This document shows, in pieces, positions 37,632 through 46,980 of a stretch of DNA of 64,000 nucleotides. The stretch is from Billgrantia kenyensis (lineage in GTDB: Bacteria > Pseudomonadota > Gammaproteobacteria > Pseudomonadales > Halomonadaceae): NCBI RefSeq assembly GCF_013697085.1, contig NZ_JACEFT010000014.1, positions 46,383 through 110,382 on the forward strand, given 5' to 3'. A model generated the notes under the pieces. That model saw only the letters and a program-made list of their open reading frames with translations. It ran no database searches and had not been told where the DNA came from. How positions within the stretch are numbered: the stretch's first letter is position 1; each line of letters opens with the position of its first letter. A program made the position numbers and the translations under genes.

Positions 37632-39689
37632 ATGGCAGCCCCCATGGACGAGCACGACCCTTACCTGTGGCTGGAGGAGGTCGAAGGCGAACGCGCCCTG
37701 GTCTGGGTCGAGCAGCGCAATGCCGAGAGCCAGGCCAGGCTCGCCGATGCGCCGGGCTTCACCGCGCTGCGCGACGACCTGCAGGCGATACTGGAGGCCG
37801 ACGACCGCATCCCCTTCGTGGTCAAGCGCGGCGAGCACTTCTACAACTTCTGGCAGGACCGCGACCACCCCCGTGGGCTGTGGCGACGCACCACGCTCGA
37901 GGAGTACCGCAAGGCGCGGCCCGAGTGGGAGGTGCTGATCGACCTCGACGCGCTCAACGCCGAGGAGGGCGAGAACTGGGTATGGCACGGCGCCCACTGC
38001 CTGCGGCCTGAATCGCCCGATCAACCCTGGCGCCACTGCCTGATCTCGCTCTCCCGCGGCGGCGCCGATGCCGACGTGACCCGCGAGTTCGACCTGGTGG
38101 AGAAGCGCTGGGTCGAGCAGGGCTTCTACCGCCCCGAGGCCAAGGGCGGCCTGGGCTGGATCGACCGCGACACGGTCTACGTCCAGAGCGACTTCGGCGC
38201 AGGTTCGATGACCAGCTCCGGCTACCCGCGCATCGTCAAGCAGTGGCGGCGGGGCACCCCGATGAACGACGCCGAGACGATCTTCGAGGCCGAGCCTGAC
38301 GACATGGCGGTGGGTGCCATGCATGATTCGACGCCGGGCTTCGAGCGTGACTTCGTCAGCCGCGCCCGGGCCTTTTATGACAACGAGCTTTACCTGCGCC
38401 AGGCCGACGGCCGCCTTGCCCGCATCGAGGTGCCCAATTCGGCCCACAAGCAGGTGCACCGCGAATGGCTGTTGGTGGAGCTGCGCGAGCCGTGGGAGGT
38501 GGCGGGTACCACTCATCCCGCCGGCGCGCTGCTGATCGCCGACTTCGACGCCTTCATGAGCGGTGAGCGCGAGCTGCGCGTACTGTTCACCCCTACCGAG
38601 CGCACCTCGCTCTCCGACGTCACCTGGACCCGCCGCCACCTGATCCTCAACGTGCTCGACGACGTCAAGCACCGGCTCTACGTGCTCACGCCGAGCGAAG
38701 GACAATGGCAGCCCGACCCGCTGGCCGGCGTGCCGACGCTGGGCAGTGTCAGCGTGAGCGCAGTGGACGACGAGGAGAGCGACGAAGTGTTCGTCATCGT
38801 CAGCGACTACCTGACGCCGACCACGCTGCTGCACGGTCGGGTCGGCGAGGAACTCGAGACGCTCAAGCAGGCCCCGGCGCTGTTCGATGCCGAAGGGCTC
38901 GAGGTGACCCAGCATTTCGCCACCAGCCCGGACGGCACGCCGATTCCCTACTTCCAGGTGGCGCGGCGCGACCTCGAGCCAAGCGGCGAGCATCCGACCC
39001 TGCTCTACGGCTACGGCGGCTTCGAGGTACCGCTGCTACCCGGCTACAGCCCCGGGGTGGGGCGCGCCTGGCTCAGTCAGGGAGGCGTCTACGTGGTGGC
39101 CAACATCCGCGGCGGCGGCGAGTACGGCCCGCGCTGGCACCAGGCGGCACTGCGAGAGAAGCGCCACAAGGCCTTCGAGGACTTCGCCGCCGTGGCCGAA
39201 GACCTGATCGAACGCGGCGTCACCTCTCCGCAGCGGCTGGGCATTCAGGGTGGCTCCAACGGCGGCCTGCTGGTGGGCAACATGCTCACCCGCTACCCGC
39301 AGCTGCTCGGCGCCGTGGTGTGCCAGGTACCGCTGCTCGACATGCGCCGCTACCACAAGCTGCTGGCCGGTGCCTCGTGGATGGCCGAGTACGGCGATCC
39401 CGAGAGCGACGACTGGCAGTTCCTGCGCGATGTCTCGCCCTACCACAACCTCGAGCCCGGGGCCCAGTACCCGCCCATGCTGCTGATGACCAGTACCCGC
39501 GACGACCGCGTCCACCCCGGCCACGCGCGCAAGATGATGGCGCGCATGAGCGAGCAGGGGCATGCGGCGCTCTACTACGAAAACATCGAAGGCGGCCACG
39601 GCGGCGCGGCCGACAGCCGCCAGCGCGCCCACATGCAGGCGCTGGCGTTCACTTTTCTTTGCCAGCAACTGTTTGGTGATAAGGGCTGA
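37632..39689 (+). CDS. S9-family prolyl oligopeptidase-like peptidase
   Basis: 685 residues: an N-terminal seven-bladed propeller region (about 10-430) and a C-terminal alpha/beta hydrolase domain. The catalytic residues are S542 in GGSNGG, an aspartate at 624 or 625 in TRDDRVHPGHA, and H656 in EGGHGG. The YGYGGFEVP and RGGGEYGPRWHQAA segments are typical of the prolyl oligopeptidase/oligopeptidase B group. It would cut small peptides in the cytoplasm, as no signal peptide is visible. The start has AGGAG at good spacing. It ends two bases from the convergent thioesterase gene. Confidence 0.9.
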   Translation: MAAPMDEHDPYLWLEEVEGERALVWVEQRNAESQARLADAPGFTALRDDLQAILEADDRIPFVVKRGEHFYNFWQDRDHPRGLWRRTTLEEYRKARPEWEVLIDLDALNAEEGENWVWHGAHCLRPESPDQPWRHCLISLSRGGADADVTREFDLVEKRWVEQGFYRPEAKGGLGWIDRDTVYVQSDFGAGSMTSSGYPRIVKQWRRGTPMNDAETIFEAEPDDMAVGAMHDSTPGFERDFVSRARAFYDNELYLRQADGRLARIEVPNSAHKQVHREWLLVELREPWEVAGTTHPAGALLIADFDAFMSGERELRVLFTPTERTSLSDVTWTRRHLILNVLDDVKHRLYVLTPSEGQWQPDPLAGVPTLGSVSVSAVDDEESDEVFVIVSDYLTPTTLLHGRVGEELETLKQAPALFDAEGLEVTQHFATSPDGTPIPYFQVARRDLEPSGEHPTLLYGYGGFEVPLLPGYSPGVGRAWLSQGGVYVVANIRGGGEYGPRWHQAALREKRHKAFEDFAAVAEDLIERGVTSPQRLGIQGGSNGGLLVGNMLTRYPQLLGAVVCQVPLLDMRRYHKLLAGASWMAEYGDPESDDWQFLRDVSPYHNLEPGAQYPPMLLMTSTRDDRVHPGHARKMMARMSEQGHAALYYENIEGGHGGAADSRQRAHMQALAFTFLCQQLFGDKG

Positions 39690-39691
39690 GC

Positions 39692-40153
39692 TCAGCGCCG
39701 TGGAATGCCGATACGCCGACCCACGGCATCCGGCCAGTCGCCGGGCTCGGCCTGCGGCAGCGCATCGATGGCTTCGAGCACGCCAGTCGGGAATGGCGCG
39801 GGGCGGTGGTTCTCCGTGTCGATGCCCATCAGCATCTGCTCGCTGGTGGCCAGCGTCTCACCGGTATCGTCGCTCATCGTGAAAAACACATGCAGGCGCT
39901 TGGCGTCGCGGTCGAGCAGCAGCACCTCGACGGCCAGTGCCTGTCCCTGGTGGGCTTCGCGCCGGTAGCAGAGGTGGGTTTCCAGGGTGAACAGCGTGTA
40001 AGCGAGGCGCTCGCGCCCCTCGGCATCGAGGCCGATCCGCTCCATCAGGGTGTCTACCGCCAGCGAGAAGACGCGGGCGTACTCGGCATCGTTCATGTGG
40101 CCGTTGTAGTCGACCCACGCCGGGGCGACTCGAGCTGTCAGCAGTTTTTGCAT
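39692..40153 (-). CDS. Hotdog-fold acyl-CoA thioesterase, possibly betainyl-CoA type
   Basis: 153 residues from the ATG at 40153, which has GGAG eight bases upstream; the frame extends to 40234 without support. The WVDYNGHMNDAEYARVFS motif is that of 4-hydroxybenzoyl-CoA-type thioesterases (active-site aspartate). Similar proteins act in carnitine breakdown (CdhB type, betainyl-CoA to betaine), which would fit this betaine-rich region, but no carnitine dehydrogenase is in the window. The specific substrate is therefore uncertain. Confidence 0.8.
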   Translation of the reverse strand: MQKLLTARVAPAWVDYNGHMNDAEYARVFSLAVDTLMERIGLDAEGRERLAYTLFTLETHLCYRREAHQGQALAVEVLLLDRDAKRLHVFFTMSDDTGETLATSEQMLMGIDTENHRPAPFPTGVLEAIDALPQAEPGDWPDAVGRRIGIPRR

Positions 40154-40370
40154 CGCTTTCGCTCCGAATTGTTTCTCTTCGTAACGCTTTTTCCGCTCGA
40201 TGCCGAGCGGTTTCCCAAGGATCATCCCCGCCACGGGAAAAGCAACTGTAGATAGTCGAATTACCGCTGAAAAAGTTTACTGAGGTTGTGCTGGCATTCT
40301 TGGCTAAGGTATGGGAGAAACCTCTACCAGGGCACCTGCCCATCGAACGCTTGATTGAGGAAATAACAAG

Positions 40371-41951
40371 ATGCTACCCAAGAAGACTCTACTGGCCACC
40401 GCCGTGATCGGCGCCATGCTGGCCACCGCCGCAAATGCCGAGACCCTGCGCTGGACCCGCTCCGCGGACAGCCTGACCATGGACCCCCACTCCCAGAACG
40501 AGGGGCCGACCCACTCGGTCAACCACCAGATCTTCGACACCCTGCTTTATCAGGACATGGACGTGGAGTATCAGCCGGGCCTGGCCACCGAGTGGCACGT
40601 GAAGGACGACGATCCCACCGTCTGGGTGTTCAAGATCCGTGAGGGGGTGACCTTCCACGAGGGCCAGTCGTTGACCGCCGACGACGTGGTCTTCTCGCTC
40701 AACCGTGCCCGCCACGAGCATGCCGACATGCGCGGCCTGCTCACCTCCATCAAGGAGGTGCGCGCCGAGGATGACTACACCGTGCACGTGGAGACCCACG
40801 AGCCCAACCCGCTGCTGCCCAACAACCTCACCAACCTGTTCATCATGAGCCGCGAGTGGGCCGAGGAGCACGGCGTCGAGGAGCCGCAGAATTACGCCGC
40901 CGGCGAAGAGACCCACGCGGTGCGCAACGCCAACGGCACCGGCCCGTTCCGCGTCGAAAGCCGTGAGCCCGACGTGCGCACCGTGTTCGTGCGCAACGAC
41001 GACTACTGGGGCATCGACGACTACCCCATGGAGATCTCCCGCCTGGTGTTCACGCCGATCGAGTCGGCTTCCACCCGCGTGGCGGCACTGCTCTCCGGTG
41101 AGGTCGACCTGCTTCAGGAGACTCCGGTACAGGACATCGAGCGCCTGGCCAACGCCGACGGCATCAAGAACGAGCAGGGCGCCGAGAACCGCACCATCTT
41201 CCTCGGCATGGACCTGGGCTCCGCCGAACTGCGTGCCGGCGATGCCGAGGGCAACCCCTTCGCCGACCGCCGCGTGCGCGAGGCGGTCAACCTGGCGGTG
41301 GACGCCTACACCATCCAGCGTGCCGTCATGCGTGGCAACTCCGAGCCGGCCGGGATGATCGCACCGCCCTTCGTCAACGGCTACACCGAGGAGATGGACG
41401 AGGTCCTCGAGGCAGATACCGATCGTGCCATGGAGCTGATGGAAGAGGCCGGCTACGGCGACGGGTTCCGCGTCACCATGCACTGCCCCAACGACCGCTA
41501 CGTCAACGACGAGCAGATCTGTCAGGCGGTGGTCAGCATGCTGGCGCGCATCGGCATCACCGTGGACCTGGTGGCCCAGACCCGTTCGCTGCACTTCGCC
41601 GAGCTGGCGCGCGGCGAGTACGACTTCTACATGCTGGGCTGGGGCGTGCCCACCATGGACTCCGAGTACGTCTTCAACTACCTCTACCACACCAAGGAAG
41701 ACGACCGCGGCACCTGGAACTTCACCGGCTTCTCCGACGAGCGGGTAGACGAGTTGACCGTGGCCATGGGTCAGGAGGTCGACGAGGAGGCGCGCAACGA
41801 GATGATCGCCGAGGCGTGGCAGATCGTGCACGACGAGATCATCTACATTCCGATCCATCACCAGATGCTGACCTGGTCGATGCGTGACGACATCGAGTTC
41901 CAGGTGCAAAGCGAGAATACACCGCACTTTAAGTATCTGCGCTTCAACTAA
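40371..41951 (+). CDS. ABC transporter periplasmic substrate-binding protein, Dpp/Opp family
   Basis: 526 residues with a signal peptide (MLPKKTLLATAVIGAMLATAANA, likely cut after residue 23). The mature protein has the family-5 solute-binding fold (LTMDPHSQNEGPTHSVNHQIFDTLLY, FKIREGVTFHEGQ). It is very acidic, as expected for a halophile. The family takes up di- and oligopeptides, but relatives import other compounds; the ligand is unknown. First gene of a five-gene importer operon; a family B repeat follows it. Confidence 0.92.
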   Translation: MLPKKTLLATAVIGAMLATAANAETLRWTRSADSLTMDPHSQNEGPTHSVNHQIFDTLLYQDMDVEYQPGLATEWHVKDDDPTVWVFKIREGVTFHEGQSLTADDVVFSLNRARHEHADMRGLLTSIKEVRAEDDYTVHVETHEPNPLLPNNLTNLFIMSREWAEEHGVEEPQNYAAGEETHAVRNANGTGPFRVESREPDVRTVFVRNDDYWGIDDYPMEISRLVFTPIESASTRVAALLSGEVDLLQETPVQDIERLANADGIKNEQGAENRTIFLGMDLGSAELRAGDAEGNPFADRRVREAVNLAVDAYTIQRAVMRGNSEPAGMIAPPFVNGYTEEMDEVLEADTDRAMELMEEAGYGDGFRVTMHCPNDRYVNDEQICQAVVSMLARIGITVDLVAQTRSLHFAELARGEYDFYMLGWGVPTMDSEYVFNYLYHTKEDDRGTWNFTGFSDERVDELTVAMGQEVDEEARNEMIAEAWQIVHDEIIYIPIHHQMLTWSMRDDIEFQVQSENTPHFKYLRFN

Positions 41952-41956
41952 GGAGA

Positions 41957-42084
41957 CGCTGATTTATTGCTGCGCTCGCAATCCTGGCCGCCGGCGGGGC
42001 TCGGAATCCTCATGTAGCAGGCTACATTCCGGTTCCTGCGCTCCGGCGGCGACCAGCCTGGCGTCGCTCGCGACATAAATCCGC
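41957..42084 (+). repeat. Structured intergenic repeat family B, copy 2 (within dpp operon)
   Basis: Outer arms GATTTAT (41961-41967) and ATAAATC (42075-42081), an inner ATGTAGC-AG-GCTACAT hairpin (42012-42027) and the conserved TCCTCA and TCCGG flanks match copy 1. Next to the hairpin the pairing GGAA/TTCC replaces GCTA/TAGC of copy 1. It separates the binding protein gene from the permease genes, where such structures often let the first gene be expressed at a higher level. Confidence 0.75.
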
Positions 42085-42154
42085 GCCCCCTTGAAATTTA
42101 TGTGAGCTCCCTCTTGCCATAAGCAGGTGGGAGCCTCGTTGCAGTGGTAATCCC

Positions 42155-43135
42155 ATGCTAGCGTTTCTGATCCAGCGCGTACTGCAGGCCATCTTCGTGA
42201 TGTTCGTGGTCGCGCTTATCTCGTTCTCGCTGTTCCACTACGTCGGCGACCCGGTGCTCAACATGCTCGGGCAGGAGGCCACCGAGGCCGACCGCGCCGC
42301 GCTGCGGGCCCAGCTCGGCCTCGACCAGCCGGTGGTGGTGCAGTTCTGGAATTTCGTCGTCAATGCCGCTCAGTTCGAGTTCGGCATCTCCTATCGTTCG
42401 GCCCGTCCGGTCACCGACATGATCCTCGAGCGGCTGCCGGCGACCCTGGAGCTGGCCATCATCTCGGCCATCTTCGCCGTGGTCATGGGCATCCTGCTGG
42501 GGATCTATACCGCCCTGCGGCGTCGCAGCTGGCTGGCCAACTTCATCATGACCGCTTCGCTGATCGGCGTGTCGCTGCCCACCTTCCTGATCGGTGTGCT
42601 GCTGATCTACGTCTTTGCCGTGGAGCTTGGCTGGCTGCCGGCCTTCGGCCGTGGGGAAACGGTGCGTCTCGGCGACTGGTGGAGCACCGGCCTGCTTACC
42701 GCCAGCGGCTTGCGCTCGCTGATCCTGCCGGCGATCACCCTGGGGCTGTTTCAGCTCACCTTGATCATGCGCCTGGTGCGGGCCGAGATGCTCGAGGTGC
42801 TCAGCACCGACTACATCAAGTTTGCTCGTGCGCGAGGGCTCTCCAAGCGGGTGGTGCACCTGCGTCATGCGCTGAAGAACACCATGATCCCGGTCATCAC
42901 CATCATCGGTCTGCAGCTCGGCACCATCATCGCCTTCGCCATCATCACCGAGACGGTGTTCCAGTGGCCCGGCGTGGGCGCGCTGTTCATCACCGCCGTG
43001 CGCTTCGTCGACGTGCCGGTCATGGCCGCCTACCTGATGATGATCGCGCTGGTGTTCGTGGTGATCAATCTGGTGGTGGACCTGCTCTACTACGCCGTCG
43101 ACCCGCGGCTGCGTGCCCAGGGAGGTGGCAAATGA
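42155..43135 (+). CDS. ABC transporter permease, DppB-like
   Basis: 326 residues with about six membrane helices and the inner-membrane transporter signature region (YIKFARARGLSKRVVHLRHALKNTMIPVIT), which contacts the ATPases. The N terminus (MLAFLIQRVLQAIFVMFVVALISF) fits DppB/OppB-type subunits. The stop overlaps the next permease start. Confidence 0.93.
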   Translation: MLAFLIQRVLQAIFVMFVVALISFSLFHYVGDPVLNMLGQEATEADRAALRAQLGLDQPVVVQFWNFVVNAAQFEFGISYRSARPVTDMILERLPATLELAIISAIFAVVMGILLGIYTALRRRSWLANFIMTASLIGVSLPTFLIGVLLIYVFAVELGWLPAFGRGETVRLGDWWSTGLLTASGLRSLILPAITLGLFQLTLIMRLVRAEMLEVLSTDYIKFARARGLSKRVVHLRHALKNTMIPVITIIGLQLGTIIAFAIITETVFQWPGVGALFITAVRFVDVPVMAAYLMMIALVFVVINLVVDLLYYAVDPRLRAQGGGK

Positions 43136-44100
43136 GCCAGCAGAACCAAGCCCCACAGAGCGCGGCGCCGGTCGCTCCACCCAAGCCGAGCAAGTGGCGT
43201 ACCTTCCTCGACAGCGACATCGTCTACTCGTGGAAGCGCCAGCCGGTGGTGATACTCGCCACTCTGGTGACGCTGATCATGTTCGCCGCAGCGCTGTTCG
43301 CGCCGTGGATTGCGCCGCAGAATCCCTTCGATCCGCGTCAGCTGGAGCTGATCGACGCCTTCACGCCGCCGATGACTACCTCGGACTTCACCGGAAACTT
43401 CTACCTGCTGGGCAGCGACAGCCAGGGCCGTGACGTCTTCTCGGCGATTCTCTACGGCTCGCGCATCTCGCTGCTGGTGGGCTTCGCCGCGGTGATCTTC
43501 GCCCTGGTGATGGGCACCGCTTTGGGCCTGTTGGCGGGCTTTCGCGGCGGCTGGCGCGACGCGCTGATCATGCGCATCGCCGACGTCCAGCTCACTTTTC
43601 CATCGATCCTGATGGCGCTGCTGATCTTCGGCGTGATCCGCGGCTTCCTGCCGCGCTCACTGCATGCCGAGGTGGCCATCATCGTGCTGATCATCGCCAT
43701 CGGCCTCTCCGACTGGGTGCAGTACGCCCGGGCGGTGCGCGGCGCCACCATGGTGGAGAAGAGCAAGGAGTACGTGCAGGCGGCGCGAGTGATCGGCCTG
43801 CCGGCGCGCAAGATCCTGTTCCAGCACATCCTGCCCAACGTGATGCGGCCGGTGTTGGTGATCGGCACCATCGGGTTGGCGCTGGCGATCATCGCCGAGG
43901 CCACGCTGTCGTTCCTGGGGGTTGGCATGCCAGCCACCCAGCCGAGCCTGGGCACCCTTATCCGGGTGGGCCAGGATTACATGTTCTCGGGAGAGTGGTG
44001 GATCCTGCTCTTCCCCGGACTGGCGCTGCTGATACTGGCGCTCTCCGTCAACTTGCTGGGAGACTGGTTGCGTGATGTCCTCAACCCCAAGCTCCGCTAA
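43132..44100 (+). CDS. ABC transporter permease, DppC-like
   Basis: 322 residues. A polar N-terminal tail is followed by about six helices, the LLGSDSQGRDVFSAILYGSRISL segment and the EYVQAARVIGLPARKILFQHILPN coupling loop typical of DppC/OppC. The ATG at 43132 is preceded by GGAGG and overlaps the dppB-like stop. Partner of the preceding permease. Confidence 0.93.
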   Translation: MSQQNQAPQSAAPVAPPKPSKWRTFLDSDIVYSWKRQPVVILATLVTLIMFAAALFAPWIAPQNPFDPRQLELIDAFTPPMTTSDFTGNFYLLGSDSQGRDVFSAILYGSRISLLVGFAAVIFALVMGTALGLLAGFRGGWRDALIMRIADVQLTFPSILMALLIFGVIRGFLPRSLHAEVAIIVLIIAIGLSDWVQYARAVRGATMVEKSKEYVQAARVIGLPARKILFQHILPNVMRPVLVIGTIGLALAIIAEATLSFLGVGMPATQPSLGTLIRVGQDYMFSGEWWILLFPGLALLILALSVNLLGDWLRDVLNPKLR

Positions 44101-45163
44101 CGATCTCGCTGTAGAGGCAGGCCACGAGCCAGCCACAGCAGGACAGGAACCCGTGCTCTCCGTGCGTCATCTGCGGGTGGAGTTCCCTACCCGCCACGGC
44201 ACCCTGGTGGCGCTGGATGACGTTTCCTTCGATATCGCCCCCGGCGAGGTGCTGGGCGTGGTGGGCGAGTCCGGCGCCGGCAAGTCGATGACCGGCAACG
44301 CCGTGATTCGGCTGCTGGAGCCGCCCGGCCATATTGCTGCCGGCGAGGTGCTGCTCTCGGGCAAGCGCATCGATGACCTGCCGGAAGAGCACTTCGTGCC
44401 GCTGCGTGGTCGCCATATCGGCATGATCTTCCAGGATCCGCTGACCAGCCTCAATCCGCTGTTCTCGGTGGGCGACCAGCTGGTGGAGACGATCCGTGCA
44501 CACCTGCCGATGAGCGAGAAGCAGGCCCGCGAGGAGGCGCTCAGACTGCTGCGCGAGGTAGGCATTCCCGCCCCCGAGACTCGCCTCGACAGCTACCCCC
44601 ACCAGTTCTCCGGTGGCATGCGTCAGCGCGTGGTGATCGCCCTGGCACTGGCGGCGCGTCCCGAGTTCATCATTGCCGATGAGCCCACCACGGCGCTCGA
44701 CGTCTCGGTGCAGGCGCAGATCCTAGCGCTGCTCAAGCGCCTGTGCGCCGACCACGGCACCGCGGTGATGCTGGTGACCCACGACATGGGCGTGATCGCC
44801 GAGACCGCCGACCGCGTGGCGGTGATGTACGCCGGGCGGCTGATCGAGATCGGGCCGGTGGACGAAGTGATCCGCAACCCGCAGCACCCCTACACCAAGG
44901 GGCTGATGGCCTCGATCCCCGGTATCGCCAAACGCCTCGAGCGGCTCTACCAGATCGAGGGCTCGATGCCGCGGCTGGCGGCGATTCCCGAGGGCTGCGC
45001 CTTCAATCCGCGCTGCCCCCATGCCCAGCAGCGCTGCCGCGCCGAGCGACCGGACCTGATGCCGGCTGGCGGCAGCCAGGCGGCGTGCTGGCTGCATGAC
45101 CCGGTCGATCCGCTGCCGCTGCGGCAGGACCTGGCAGGTGAGGAGGTGAGCCATGTGCGCTGA
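44075..45163 (+). CDS. ABC transporter ATP-binding protein, DppD-like
   Basis: 362 residues. Walker A GESGAGKSM, signature FSGGMRQR, Walker B FIIADEPTTALD, and the C-terminal oligopeptide domain with cysteines (GCAFNPRCPHAQQRC) for a possible iron-sulfur cluster. The start lies within the dppC-like gene; ATG 44075 is chosen, with GTG 44072 as alternative. Overlaps the next ATPase by eleven bases. Confidence 0.93.
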   Translation: MSSTPSSANDLAVEAGHEPATAGQEPVLSVRHLRVEFPTRHGTLVALDDVSFDIAPGEVLGVVGESGAGKSMTGNAVIRLLEPPGHIAAGEVLLSGKRIDDLPEEHFVPLRGRHIGMIFQDPLTSLNPLFSVGDQLVETIRAHLPMSEKQAREEALRLLREVGIPAPETRLDSYPHQFSGGMRQRVVIALALAARPEFIIADEPTTALDVSVQAQILALLKRLCADHGTAVMLVTHDMGVIAETADRVAVMYAGRLIEIGPVDEVIRNPQHPYTKGLMASIPGIAKRLERLYQIEGSMPRLAAIPEGCAFNPRCPHAQQRCRAERPDLMPAGGSQAACWLHDPVDPLPLRQDLAGEEVSHVR

Positions 45164-46199
45164 TACGGCAGTCAAGAAGAGCATGGCGACGCAGGGCGAA
45201 GTACTGCTCGAGGCGCAGGACCTGGCGCGCCACTTCGATGTCTCCAAGCCTTGGCTCAATCGGGTGATCGAGCGCCGCGAGAAGCTCACGCTGAAGGCGG
45301 TAGACGGGGTGAGCTTCTCCATTCGTCGCGGCGAGACCCTCTCGCTGGTGGGCGAGTCGGGCTGTGGTAAGTCCACCGTGGCACGGCTGGTGGTGGGGCT
45401 CTATGGCCTCACCCGCGGCAAGCTGGCATTTGACGGCGAGGACATCAGCAACTTGGCCGGCCGCACCGGGCGCCAGGCCGCCAGCGTGCGCAAGCGCTTC
45501 CAGATGATCTTCCAGGATCCCTACGCCAGCCTCAACCCGCTGTGGCGGGTGGGCACCATCATCGGCGAGCCGCTGCGCTTCTTCCGCCCCGAGATGAACA
45601 GCGCCGACCGCCGTCGGCGGGTGGGCGAGCTGCTCGAGCATGTGGGCCTGTCGGCCATGGACGCCAACCGCTACCCGCATGAGTTCTCCGGCGGTCAGCG
45701 TCAGCGCATCTCGATTGCCCGGGCGCTGGCCAACGAGCCGGAGTTCATGATCTGCGACGAGCCGACCTCGGCGCTGGACGTCTCGGTGCAGGCGCAGATC
45801 CTCAACCTGATGCGCGACCTGCAGGACGAGTACGGGCTCACCTACCTGTTCATCAGCCACGACATGGCGGTGGTCAAGCACATGTCGGACCGCATCGCGG
45901 TGATGTACCTGGGGCGTATTGCCGAGATCGCCCCGGCCGACCAGCTCTTCGAGAACCCGCACCATCCCTACTCGAAGATGCTGCTGGCCGCGGTGCCGTC
46001 GCTGGAGGGCGTGGGCAAGGAGCGCACCGTGATCCAGGGCGAGGTGCCCAACCCGGTACATCCGCCTACCGGCTGCGCCTTCCACCCGCGCTGCCCGCAT
46101 GCCAACGAGCGCTGCAAGGCCGAGGTGCCGCGGCTGATCGCCCGCAGCGACGGCAGCGAGGTGGCGTGTCACGGCGTCGAGGAGGGCAGGCTGCCGTGA
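45153..46199 (+). CDS. ABC transporter ATP-binding protein, DppF-like
   Basis: 348 residues. Walker A GESGCGKST, signature FSGGQRQR, Walker [13 protein letters not shown], and a C-terminal GCAFHPRCPHANERC motif as in its partner. Together with the preceding gene it powers the two permeases. Start overlaps the previous gene. A TauE-type gene follows after 13 bp and may share the transcript. Confidence 0.93.
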   Translation: MCADTAVKKSMATQGEVLLEAQDLARHFDVSKPWLNRVIERREKLTLKAVDGVSFSIRRGETLSLVGESGCGKSTVARLVVGLYGLTRGKLAFDGEDISNLAGRTGRQAASVRKRFQMIFQDPYASLNPLWRVGTIIGEPLRFFRPEMNSADRRRRVGELLEHVGLSAMDANRYPHEFSGGQRQRISIARALANEPEFMICDEPTSALDVSVQAQILNLMRDLQDEYGLTYLFISHDMAVVKHMSDRIAVMYLGRIAEIAPADQLFENPHHPYSKMLLAAVPSLEGVGKERTVIQGEVPNPVHPPTGCAFHPRCPHANERCKAEVPRLIARSDGSEVACHGVEEGRLP

Positions 46200-46212
46200 G
46201 GCGTGCGGCCTG

Positions 46213-46971
46213 ATGCTGGAGTGGCTCTCACCGCTGTCGGCCGGGGTCAACCTGGGGCTGGTACTGCTTTCGGTGCTGACCTCGGCGCTCTCCGCGGCAG
46301 CCGGCATCGGTGGGGGCACGCTGTTGATCATTGCCATGGCCCAGGTGATGCCGGCCACGGCGCTGATTCCGGTTCACGGCATGGTGCAGCTCGGCTCCAA
46401 CGGCGGCCGGGCGGTGATGACCTGGCGACACGTGCGCCGCGACATCGTCGCGGCCTTCCTGCCCGGCGTCATCCTCGGAGCACTGGCGGCGGCCTGGTTG
46501 CTGATTCGCCTGCCCTACGGCGTACTCGAGCTGTGCATTGCCGCCTTCGTGCTCTACTCCTGCTGGGGGCCGGGCCTGCCCCAGCGGGCGGTAGGGCGTA
46601 CCGGCACCGTGATCGCCGGTGCGCTCACCACGCTGCTCTCCAGTTTCGTCGGCGCCAGCGGCCCCATGGTCGCCTCATTCATCAAGCTCGGTATGAGCGA
46701 GCGGCTGCCGCGGGTGGCCACCTTCGCCACCTGCATGTCCTTCCAGCACGCCACCAAGGCGTTCATCTTCGGCTTTGCCGGTTTCGTCTTCCGCGACTGG
46801 CTGGGGCTGATGCTGGTCATGATCGCGGCGGGCTTCGCCGGCACCTGGCTGGGCCTTCGCCTGCTGCACCGGGTCACCGATCACCGCTTCGACTTTCTCT
46901 TCAAGTGGGTCCTCACCCTGCTGGCGCTGCGCCTGATCTGGCTGGGCGTGGAGCGGCTGGGTGCCGGATAG
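46213..46971 (+). CDS. TauE/SafE-family membrane permease
   Basis: 252 residues with about seven to eight hydrophobic helices and the family pattern AAAGIGGGTLLI near the N terminus plus a second SSFVGASGPMVASF repeat half. The family exports sulfite, sulfoacetate or other organic anions; the substrate here is unknown. It lies 13 bp after the ABC importer and may be in that operon. Its last ~15 codons are closely matched by non-coding sequence at 54696-54752, on the far side of the heme locus. Confidence 0.88.
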   Translation: MLEWLSPLSAGVNLGLVLLSVLTSALSAAAGIGGGTLLIIAMAQVMPATALIPVHGMVQLGSNGGRAVMTWRHVRRDIVAAFLPGVILGALAAAWLLIRLPYGVLELCIAAFVLYSCWGPGLPQRAVGRTGTVIAGALTTLLSSFVGASGPMVASFIKLGMSERLPRVATFATCMSFQHATKAFIFGFAGFVFRDWLGLMLVMIAAGFAGTWLGLRLLHRVTDHRFDFLFKWVLTLLALRLIWLGVERLGAG

Positions 46972-46980
46972 GCTGGCCGT

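Noticed and set aside
40286..40312. Possible sigma-54 promoter upstream of the Dpp-type importer
   Set aside because: GG and GC elements are eight rather than ten bases apart, so the spacing is wrong.
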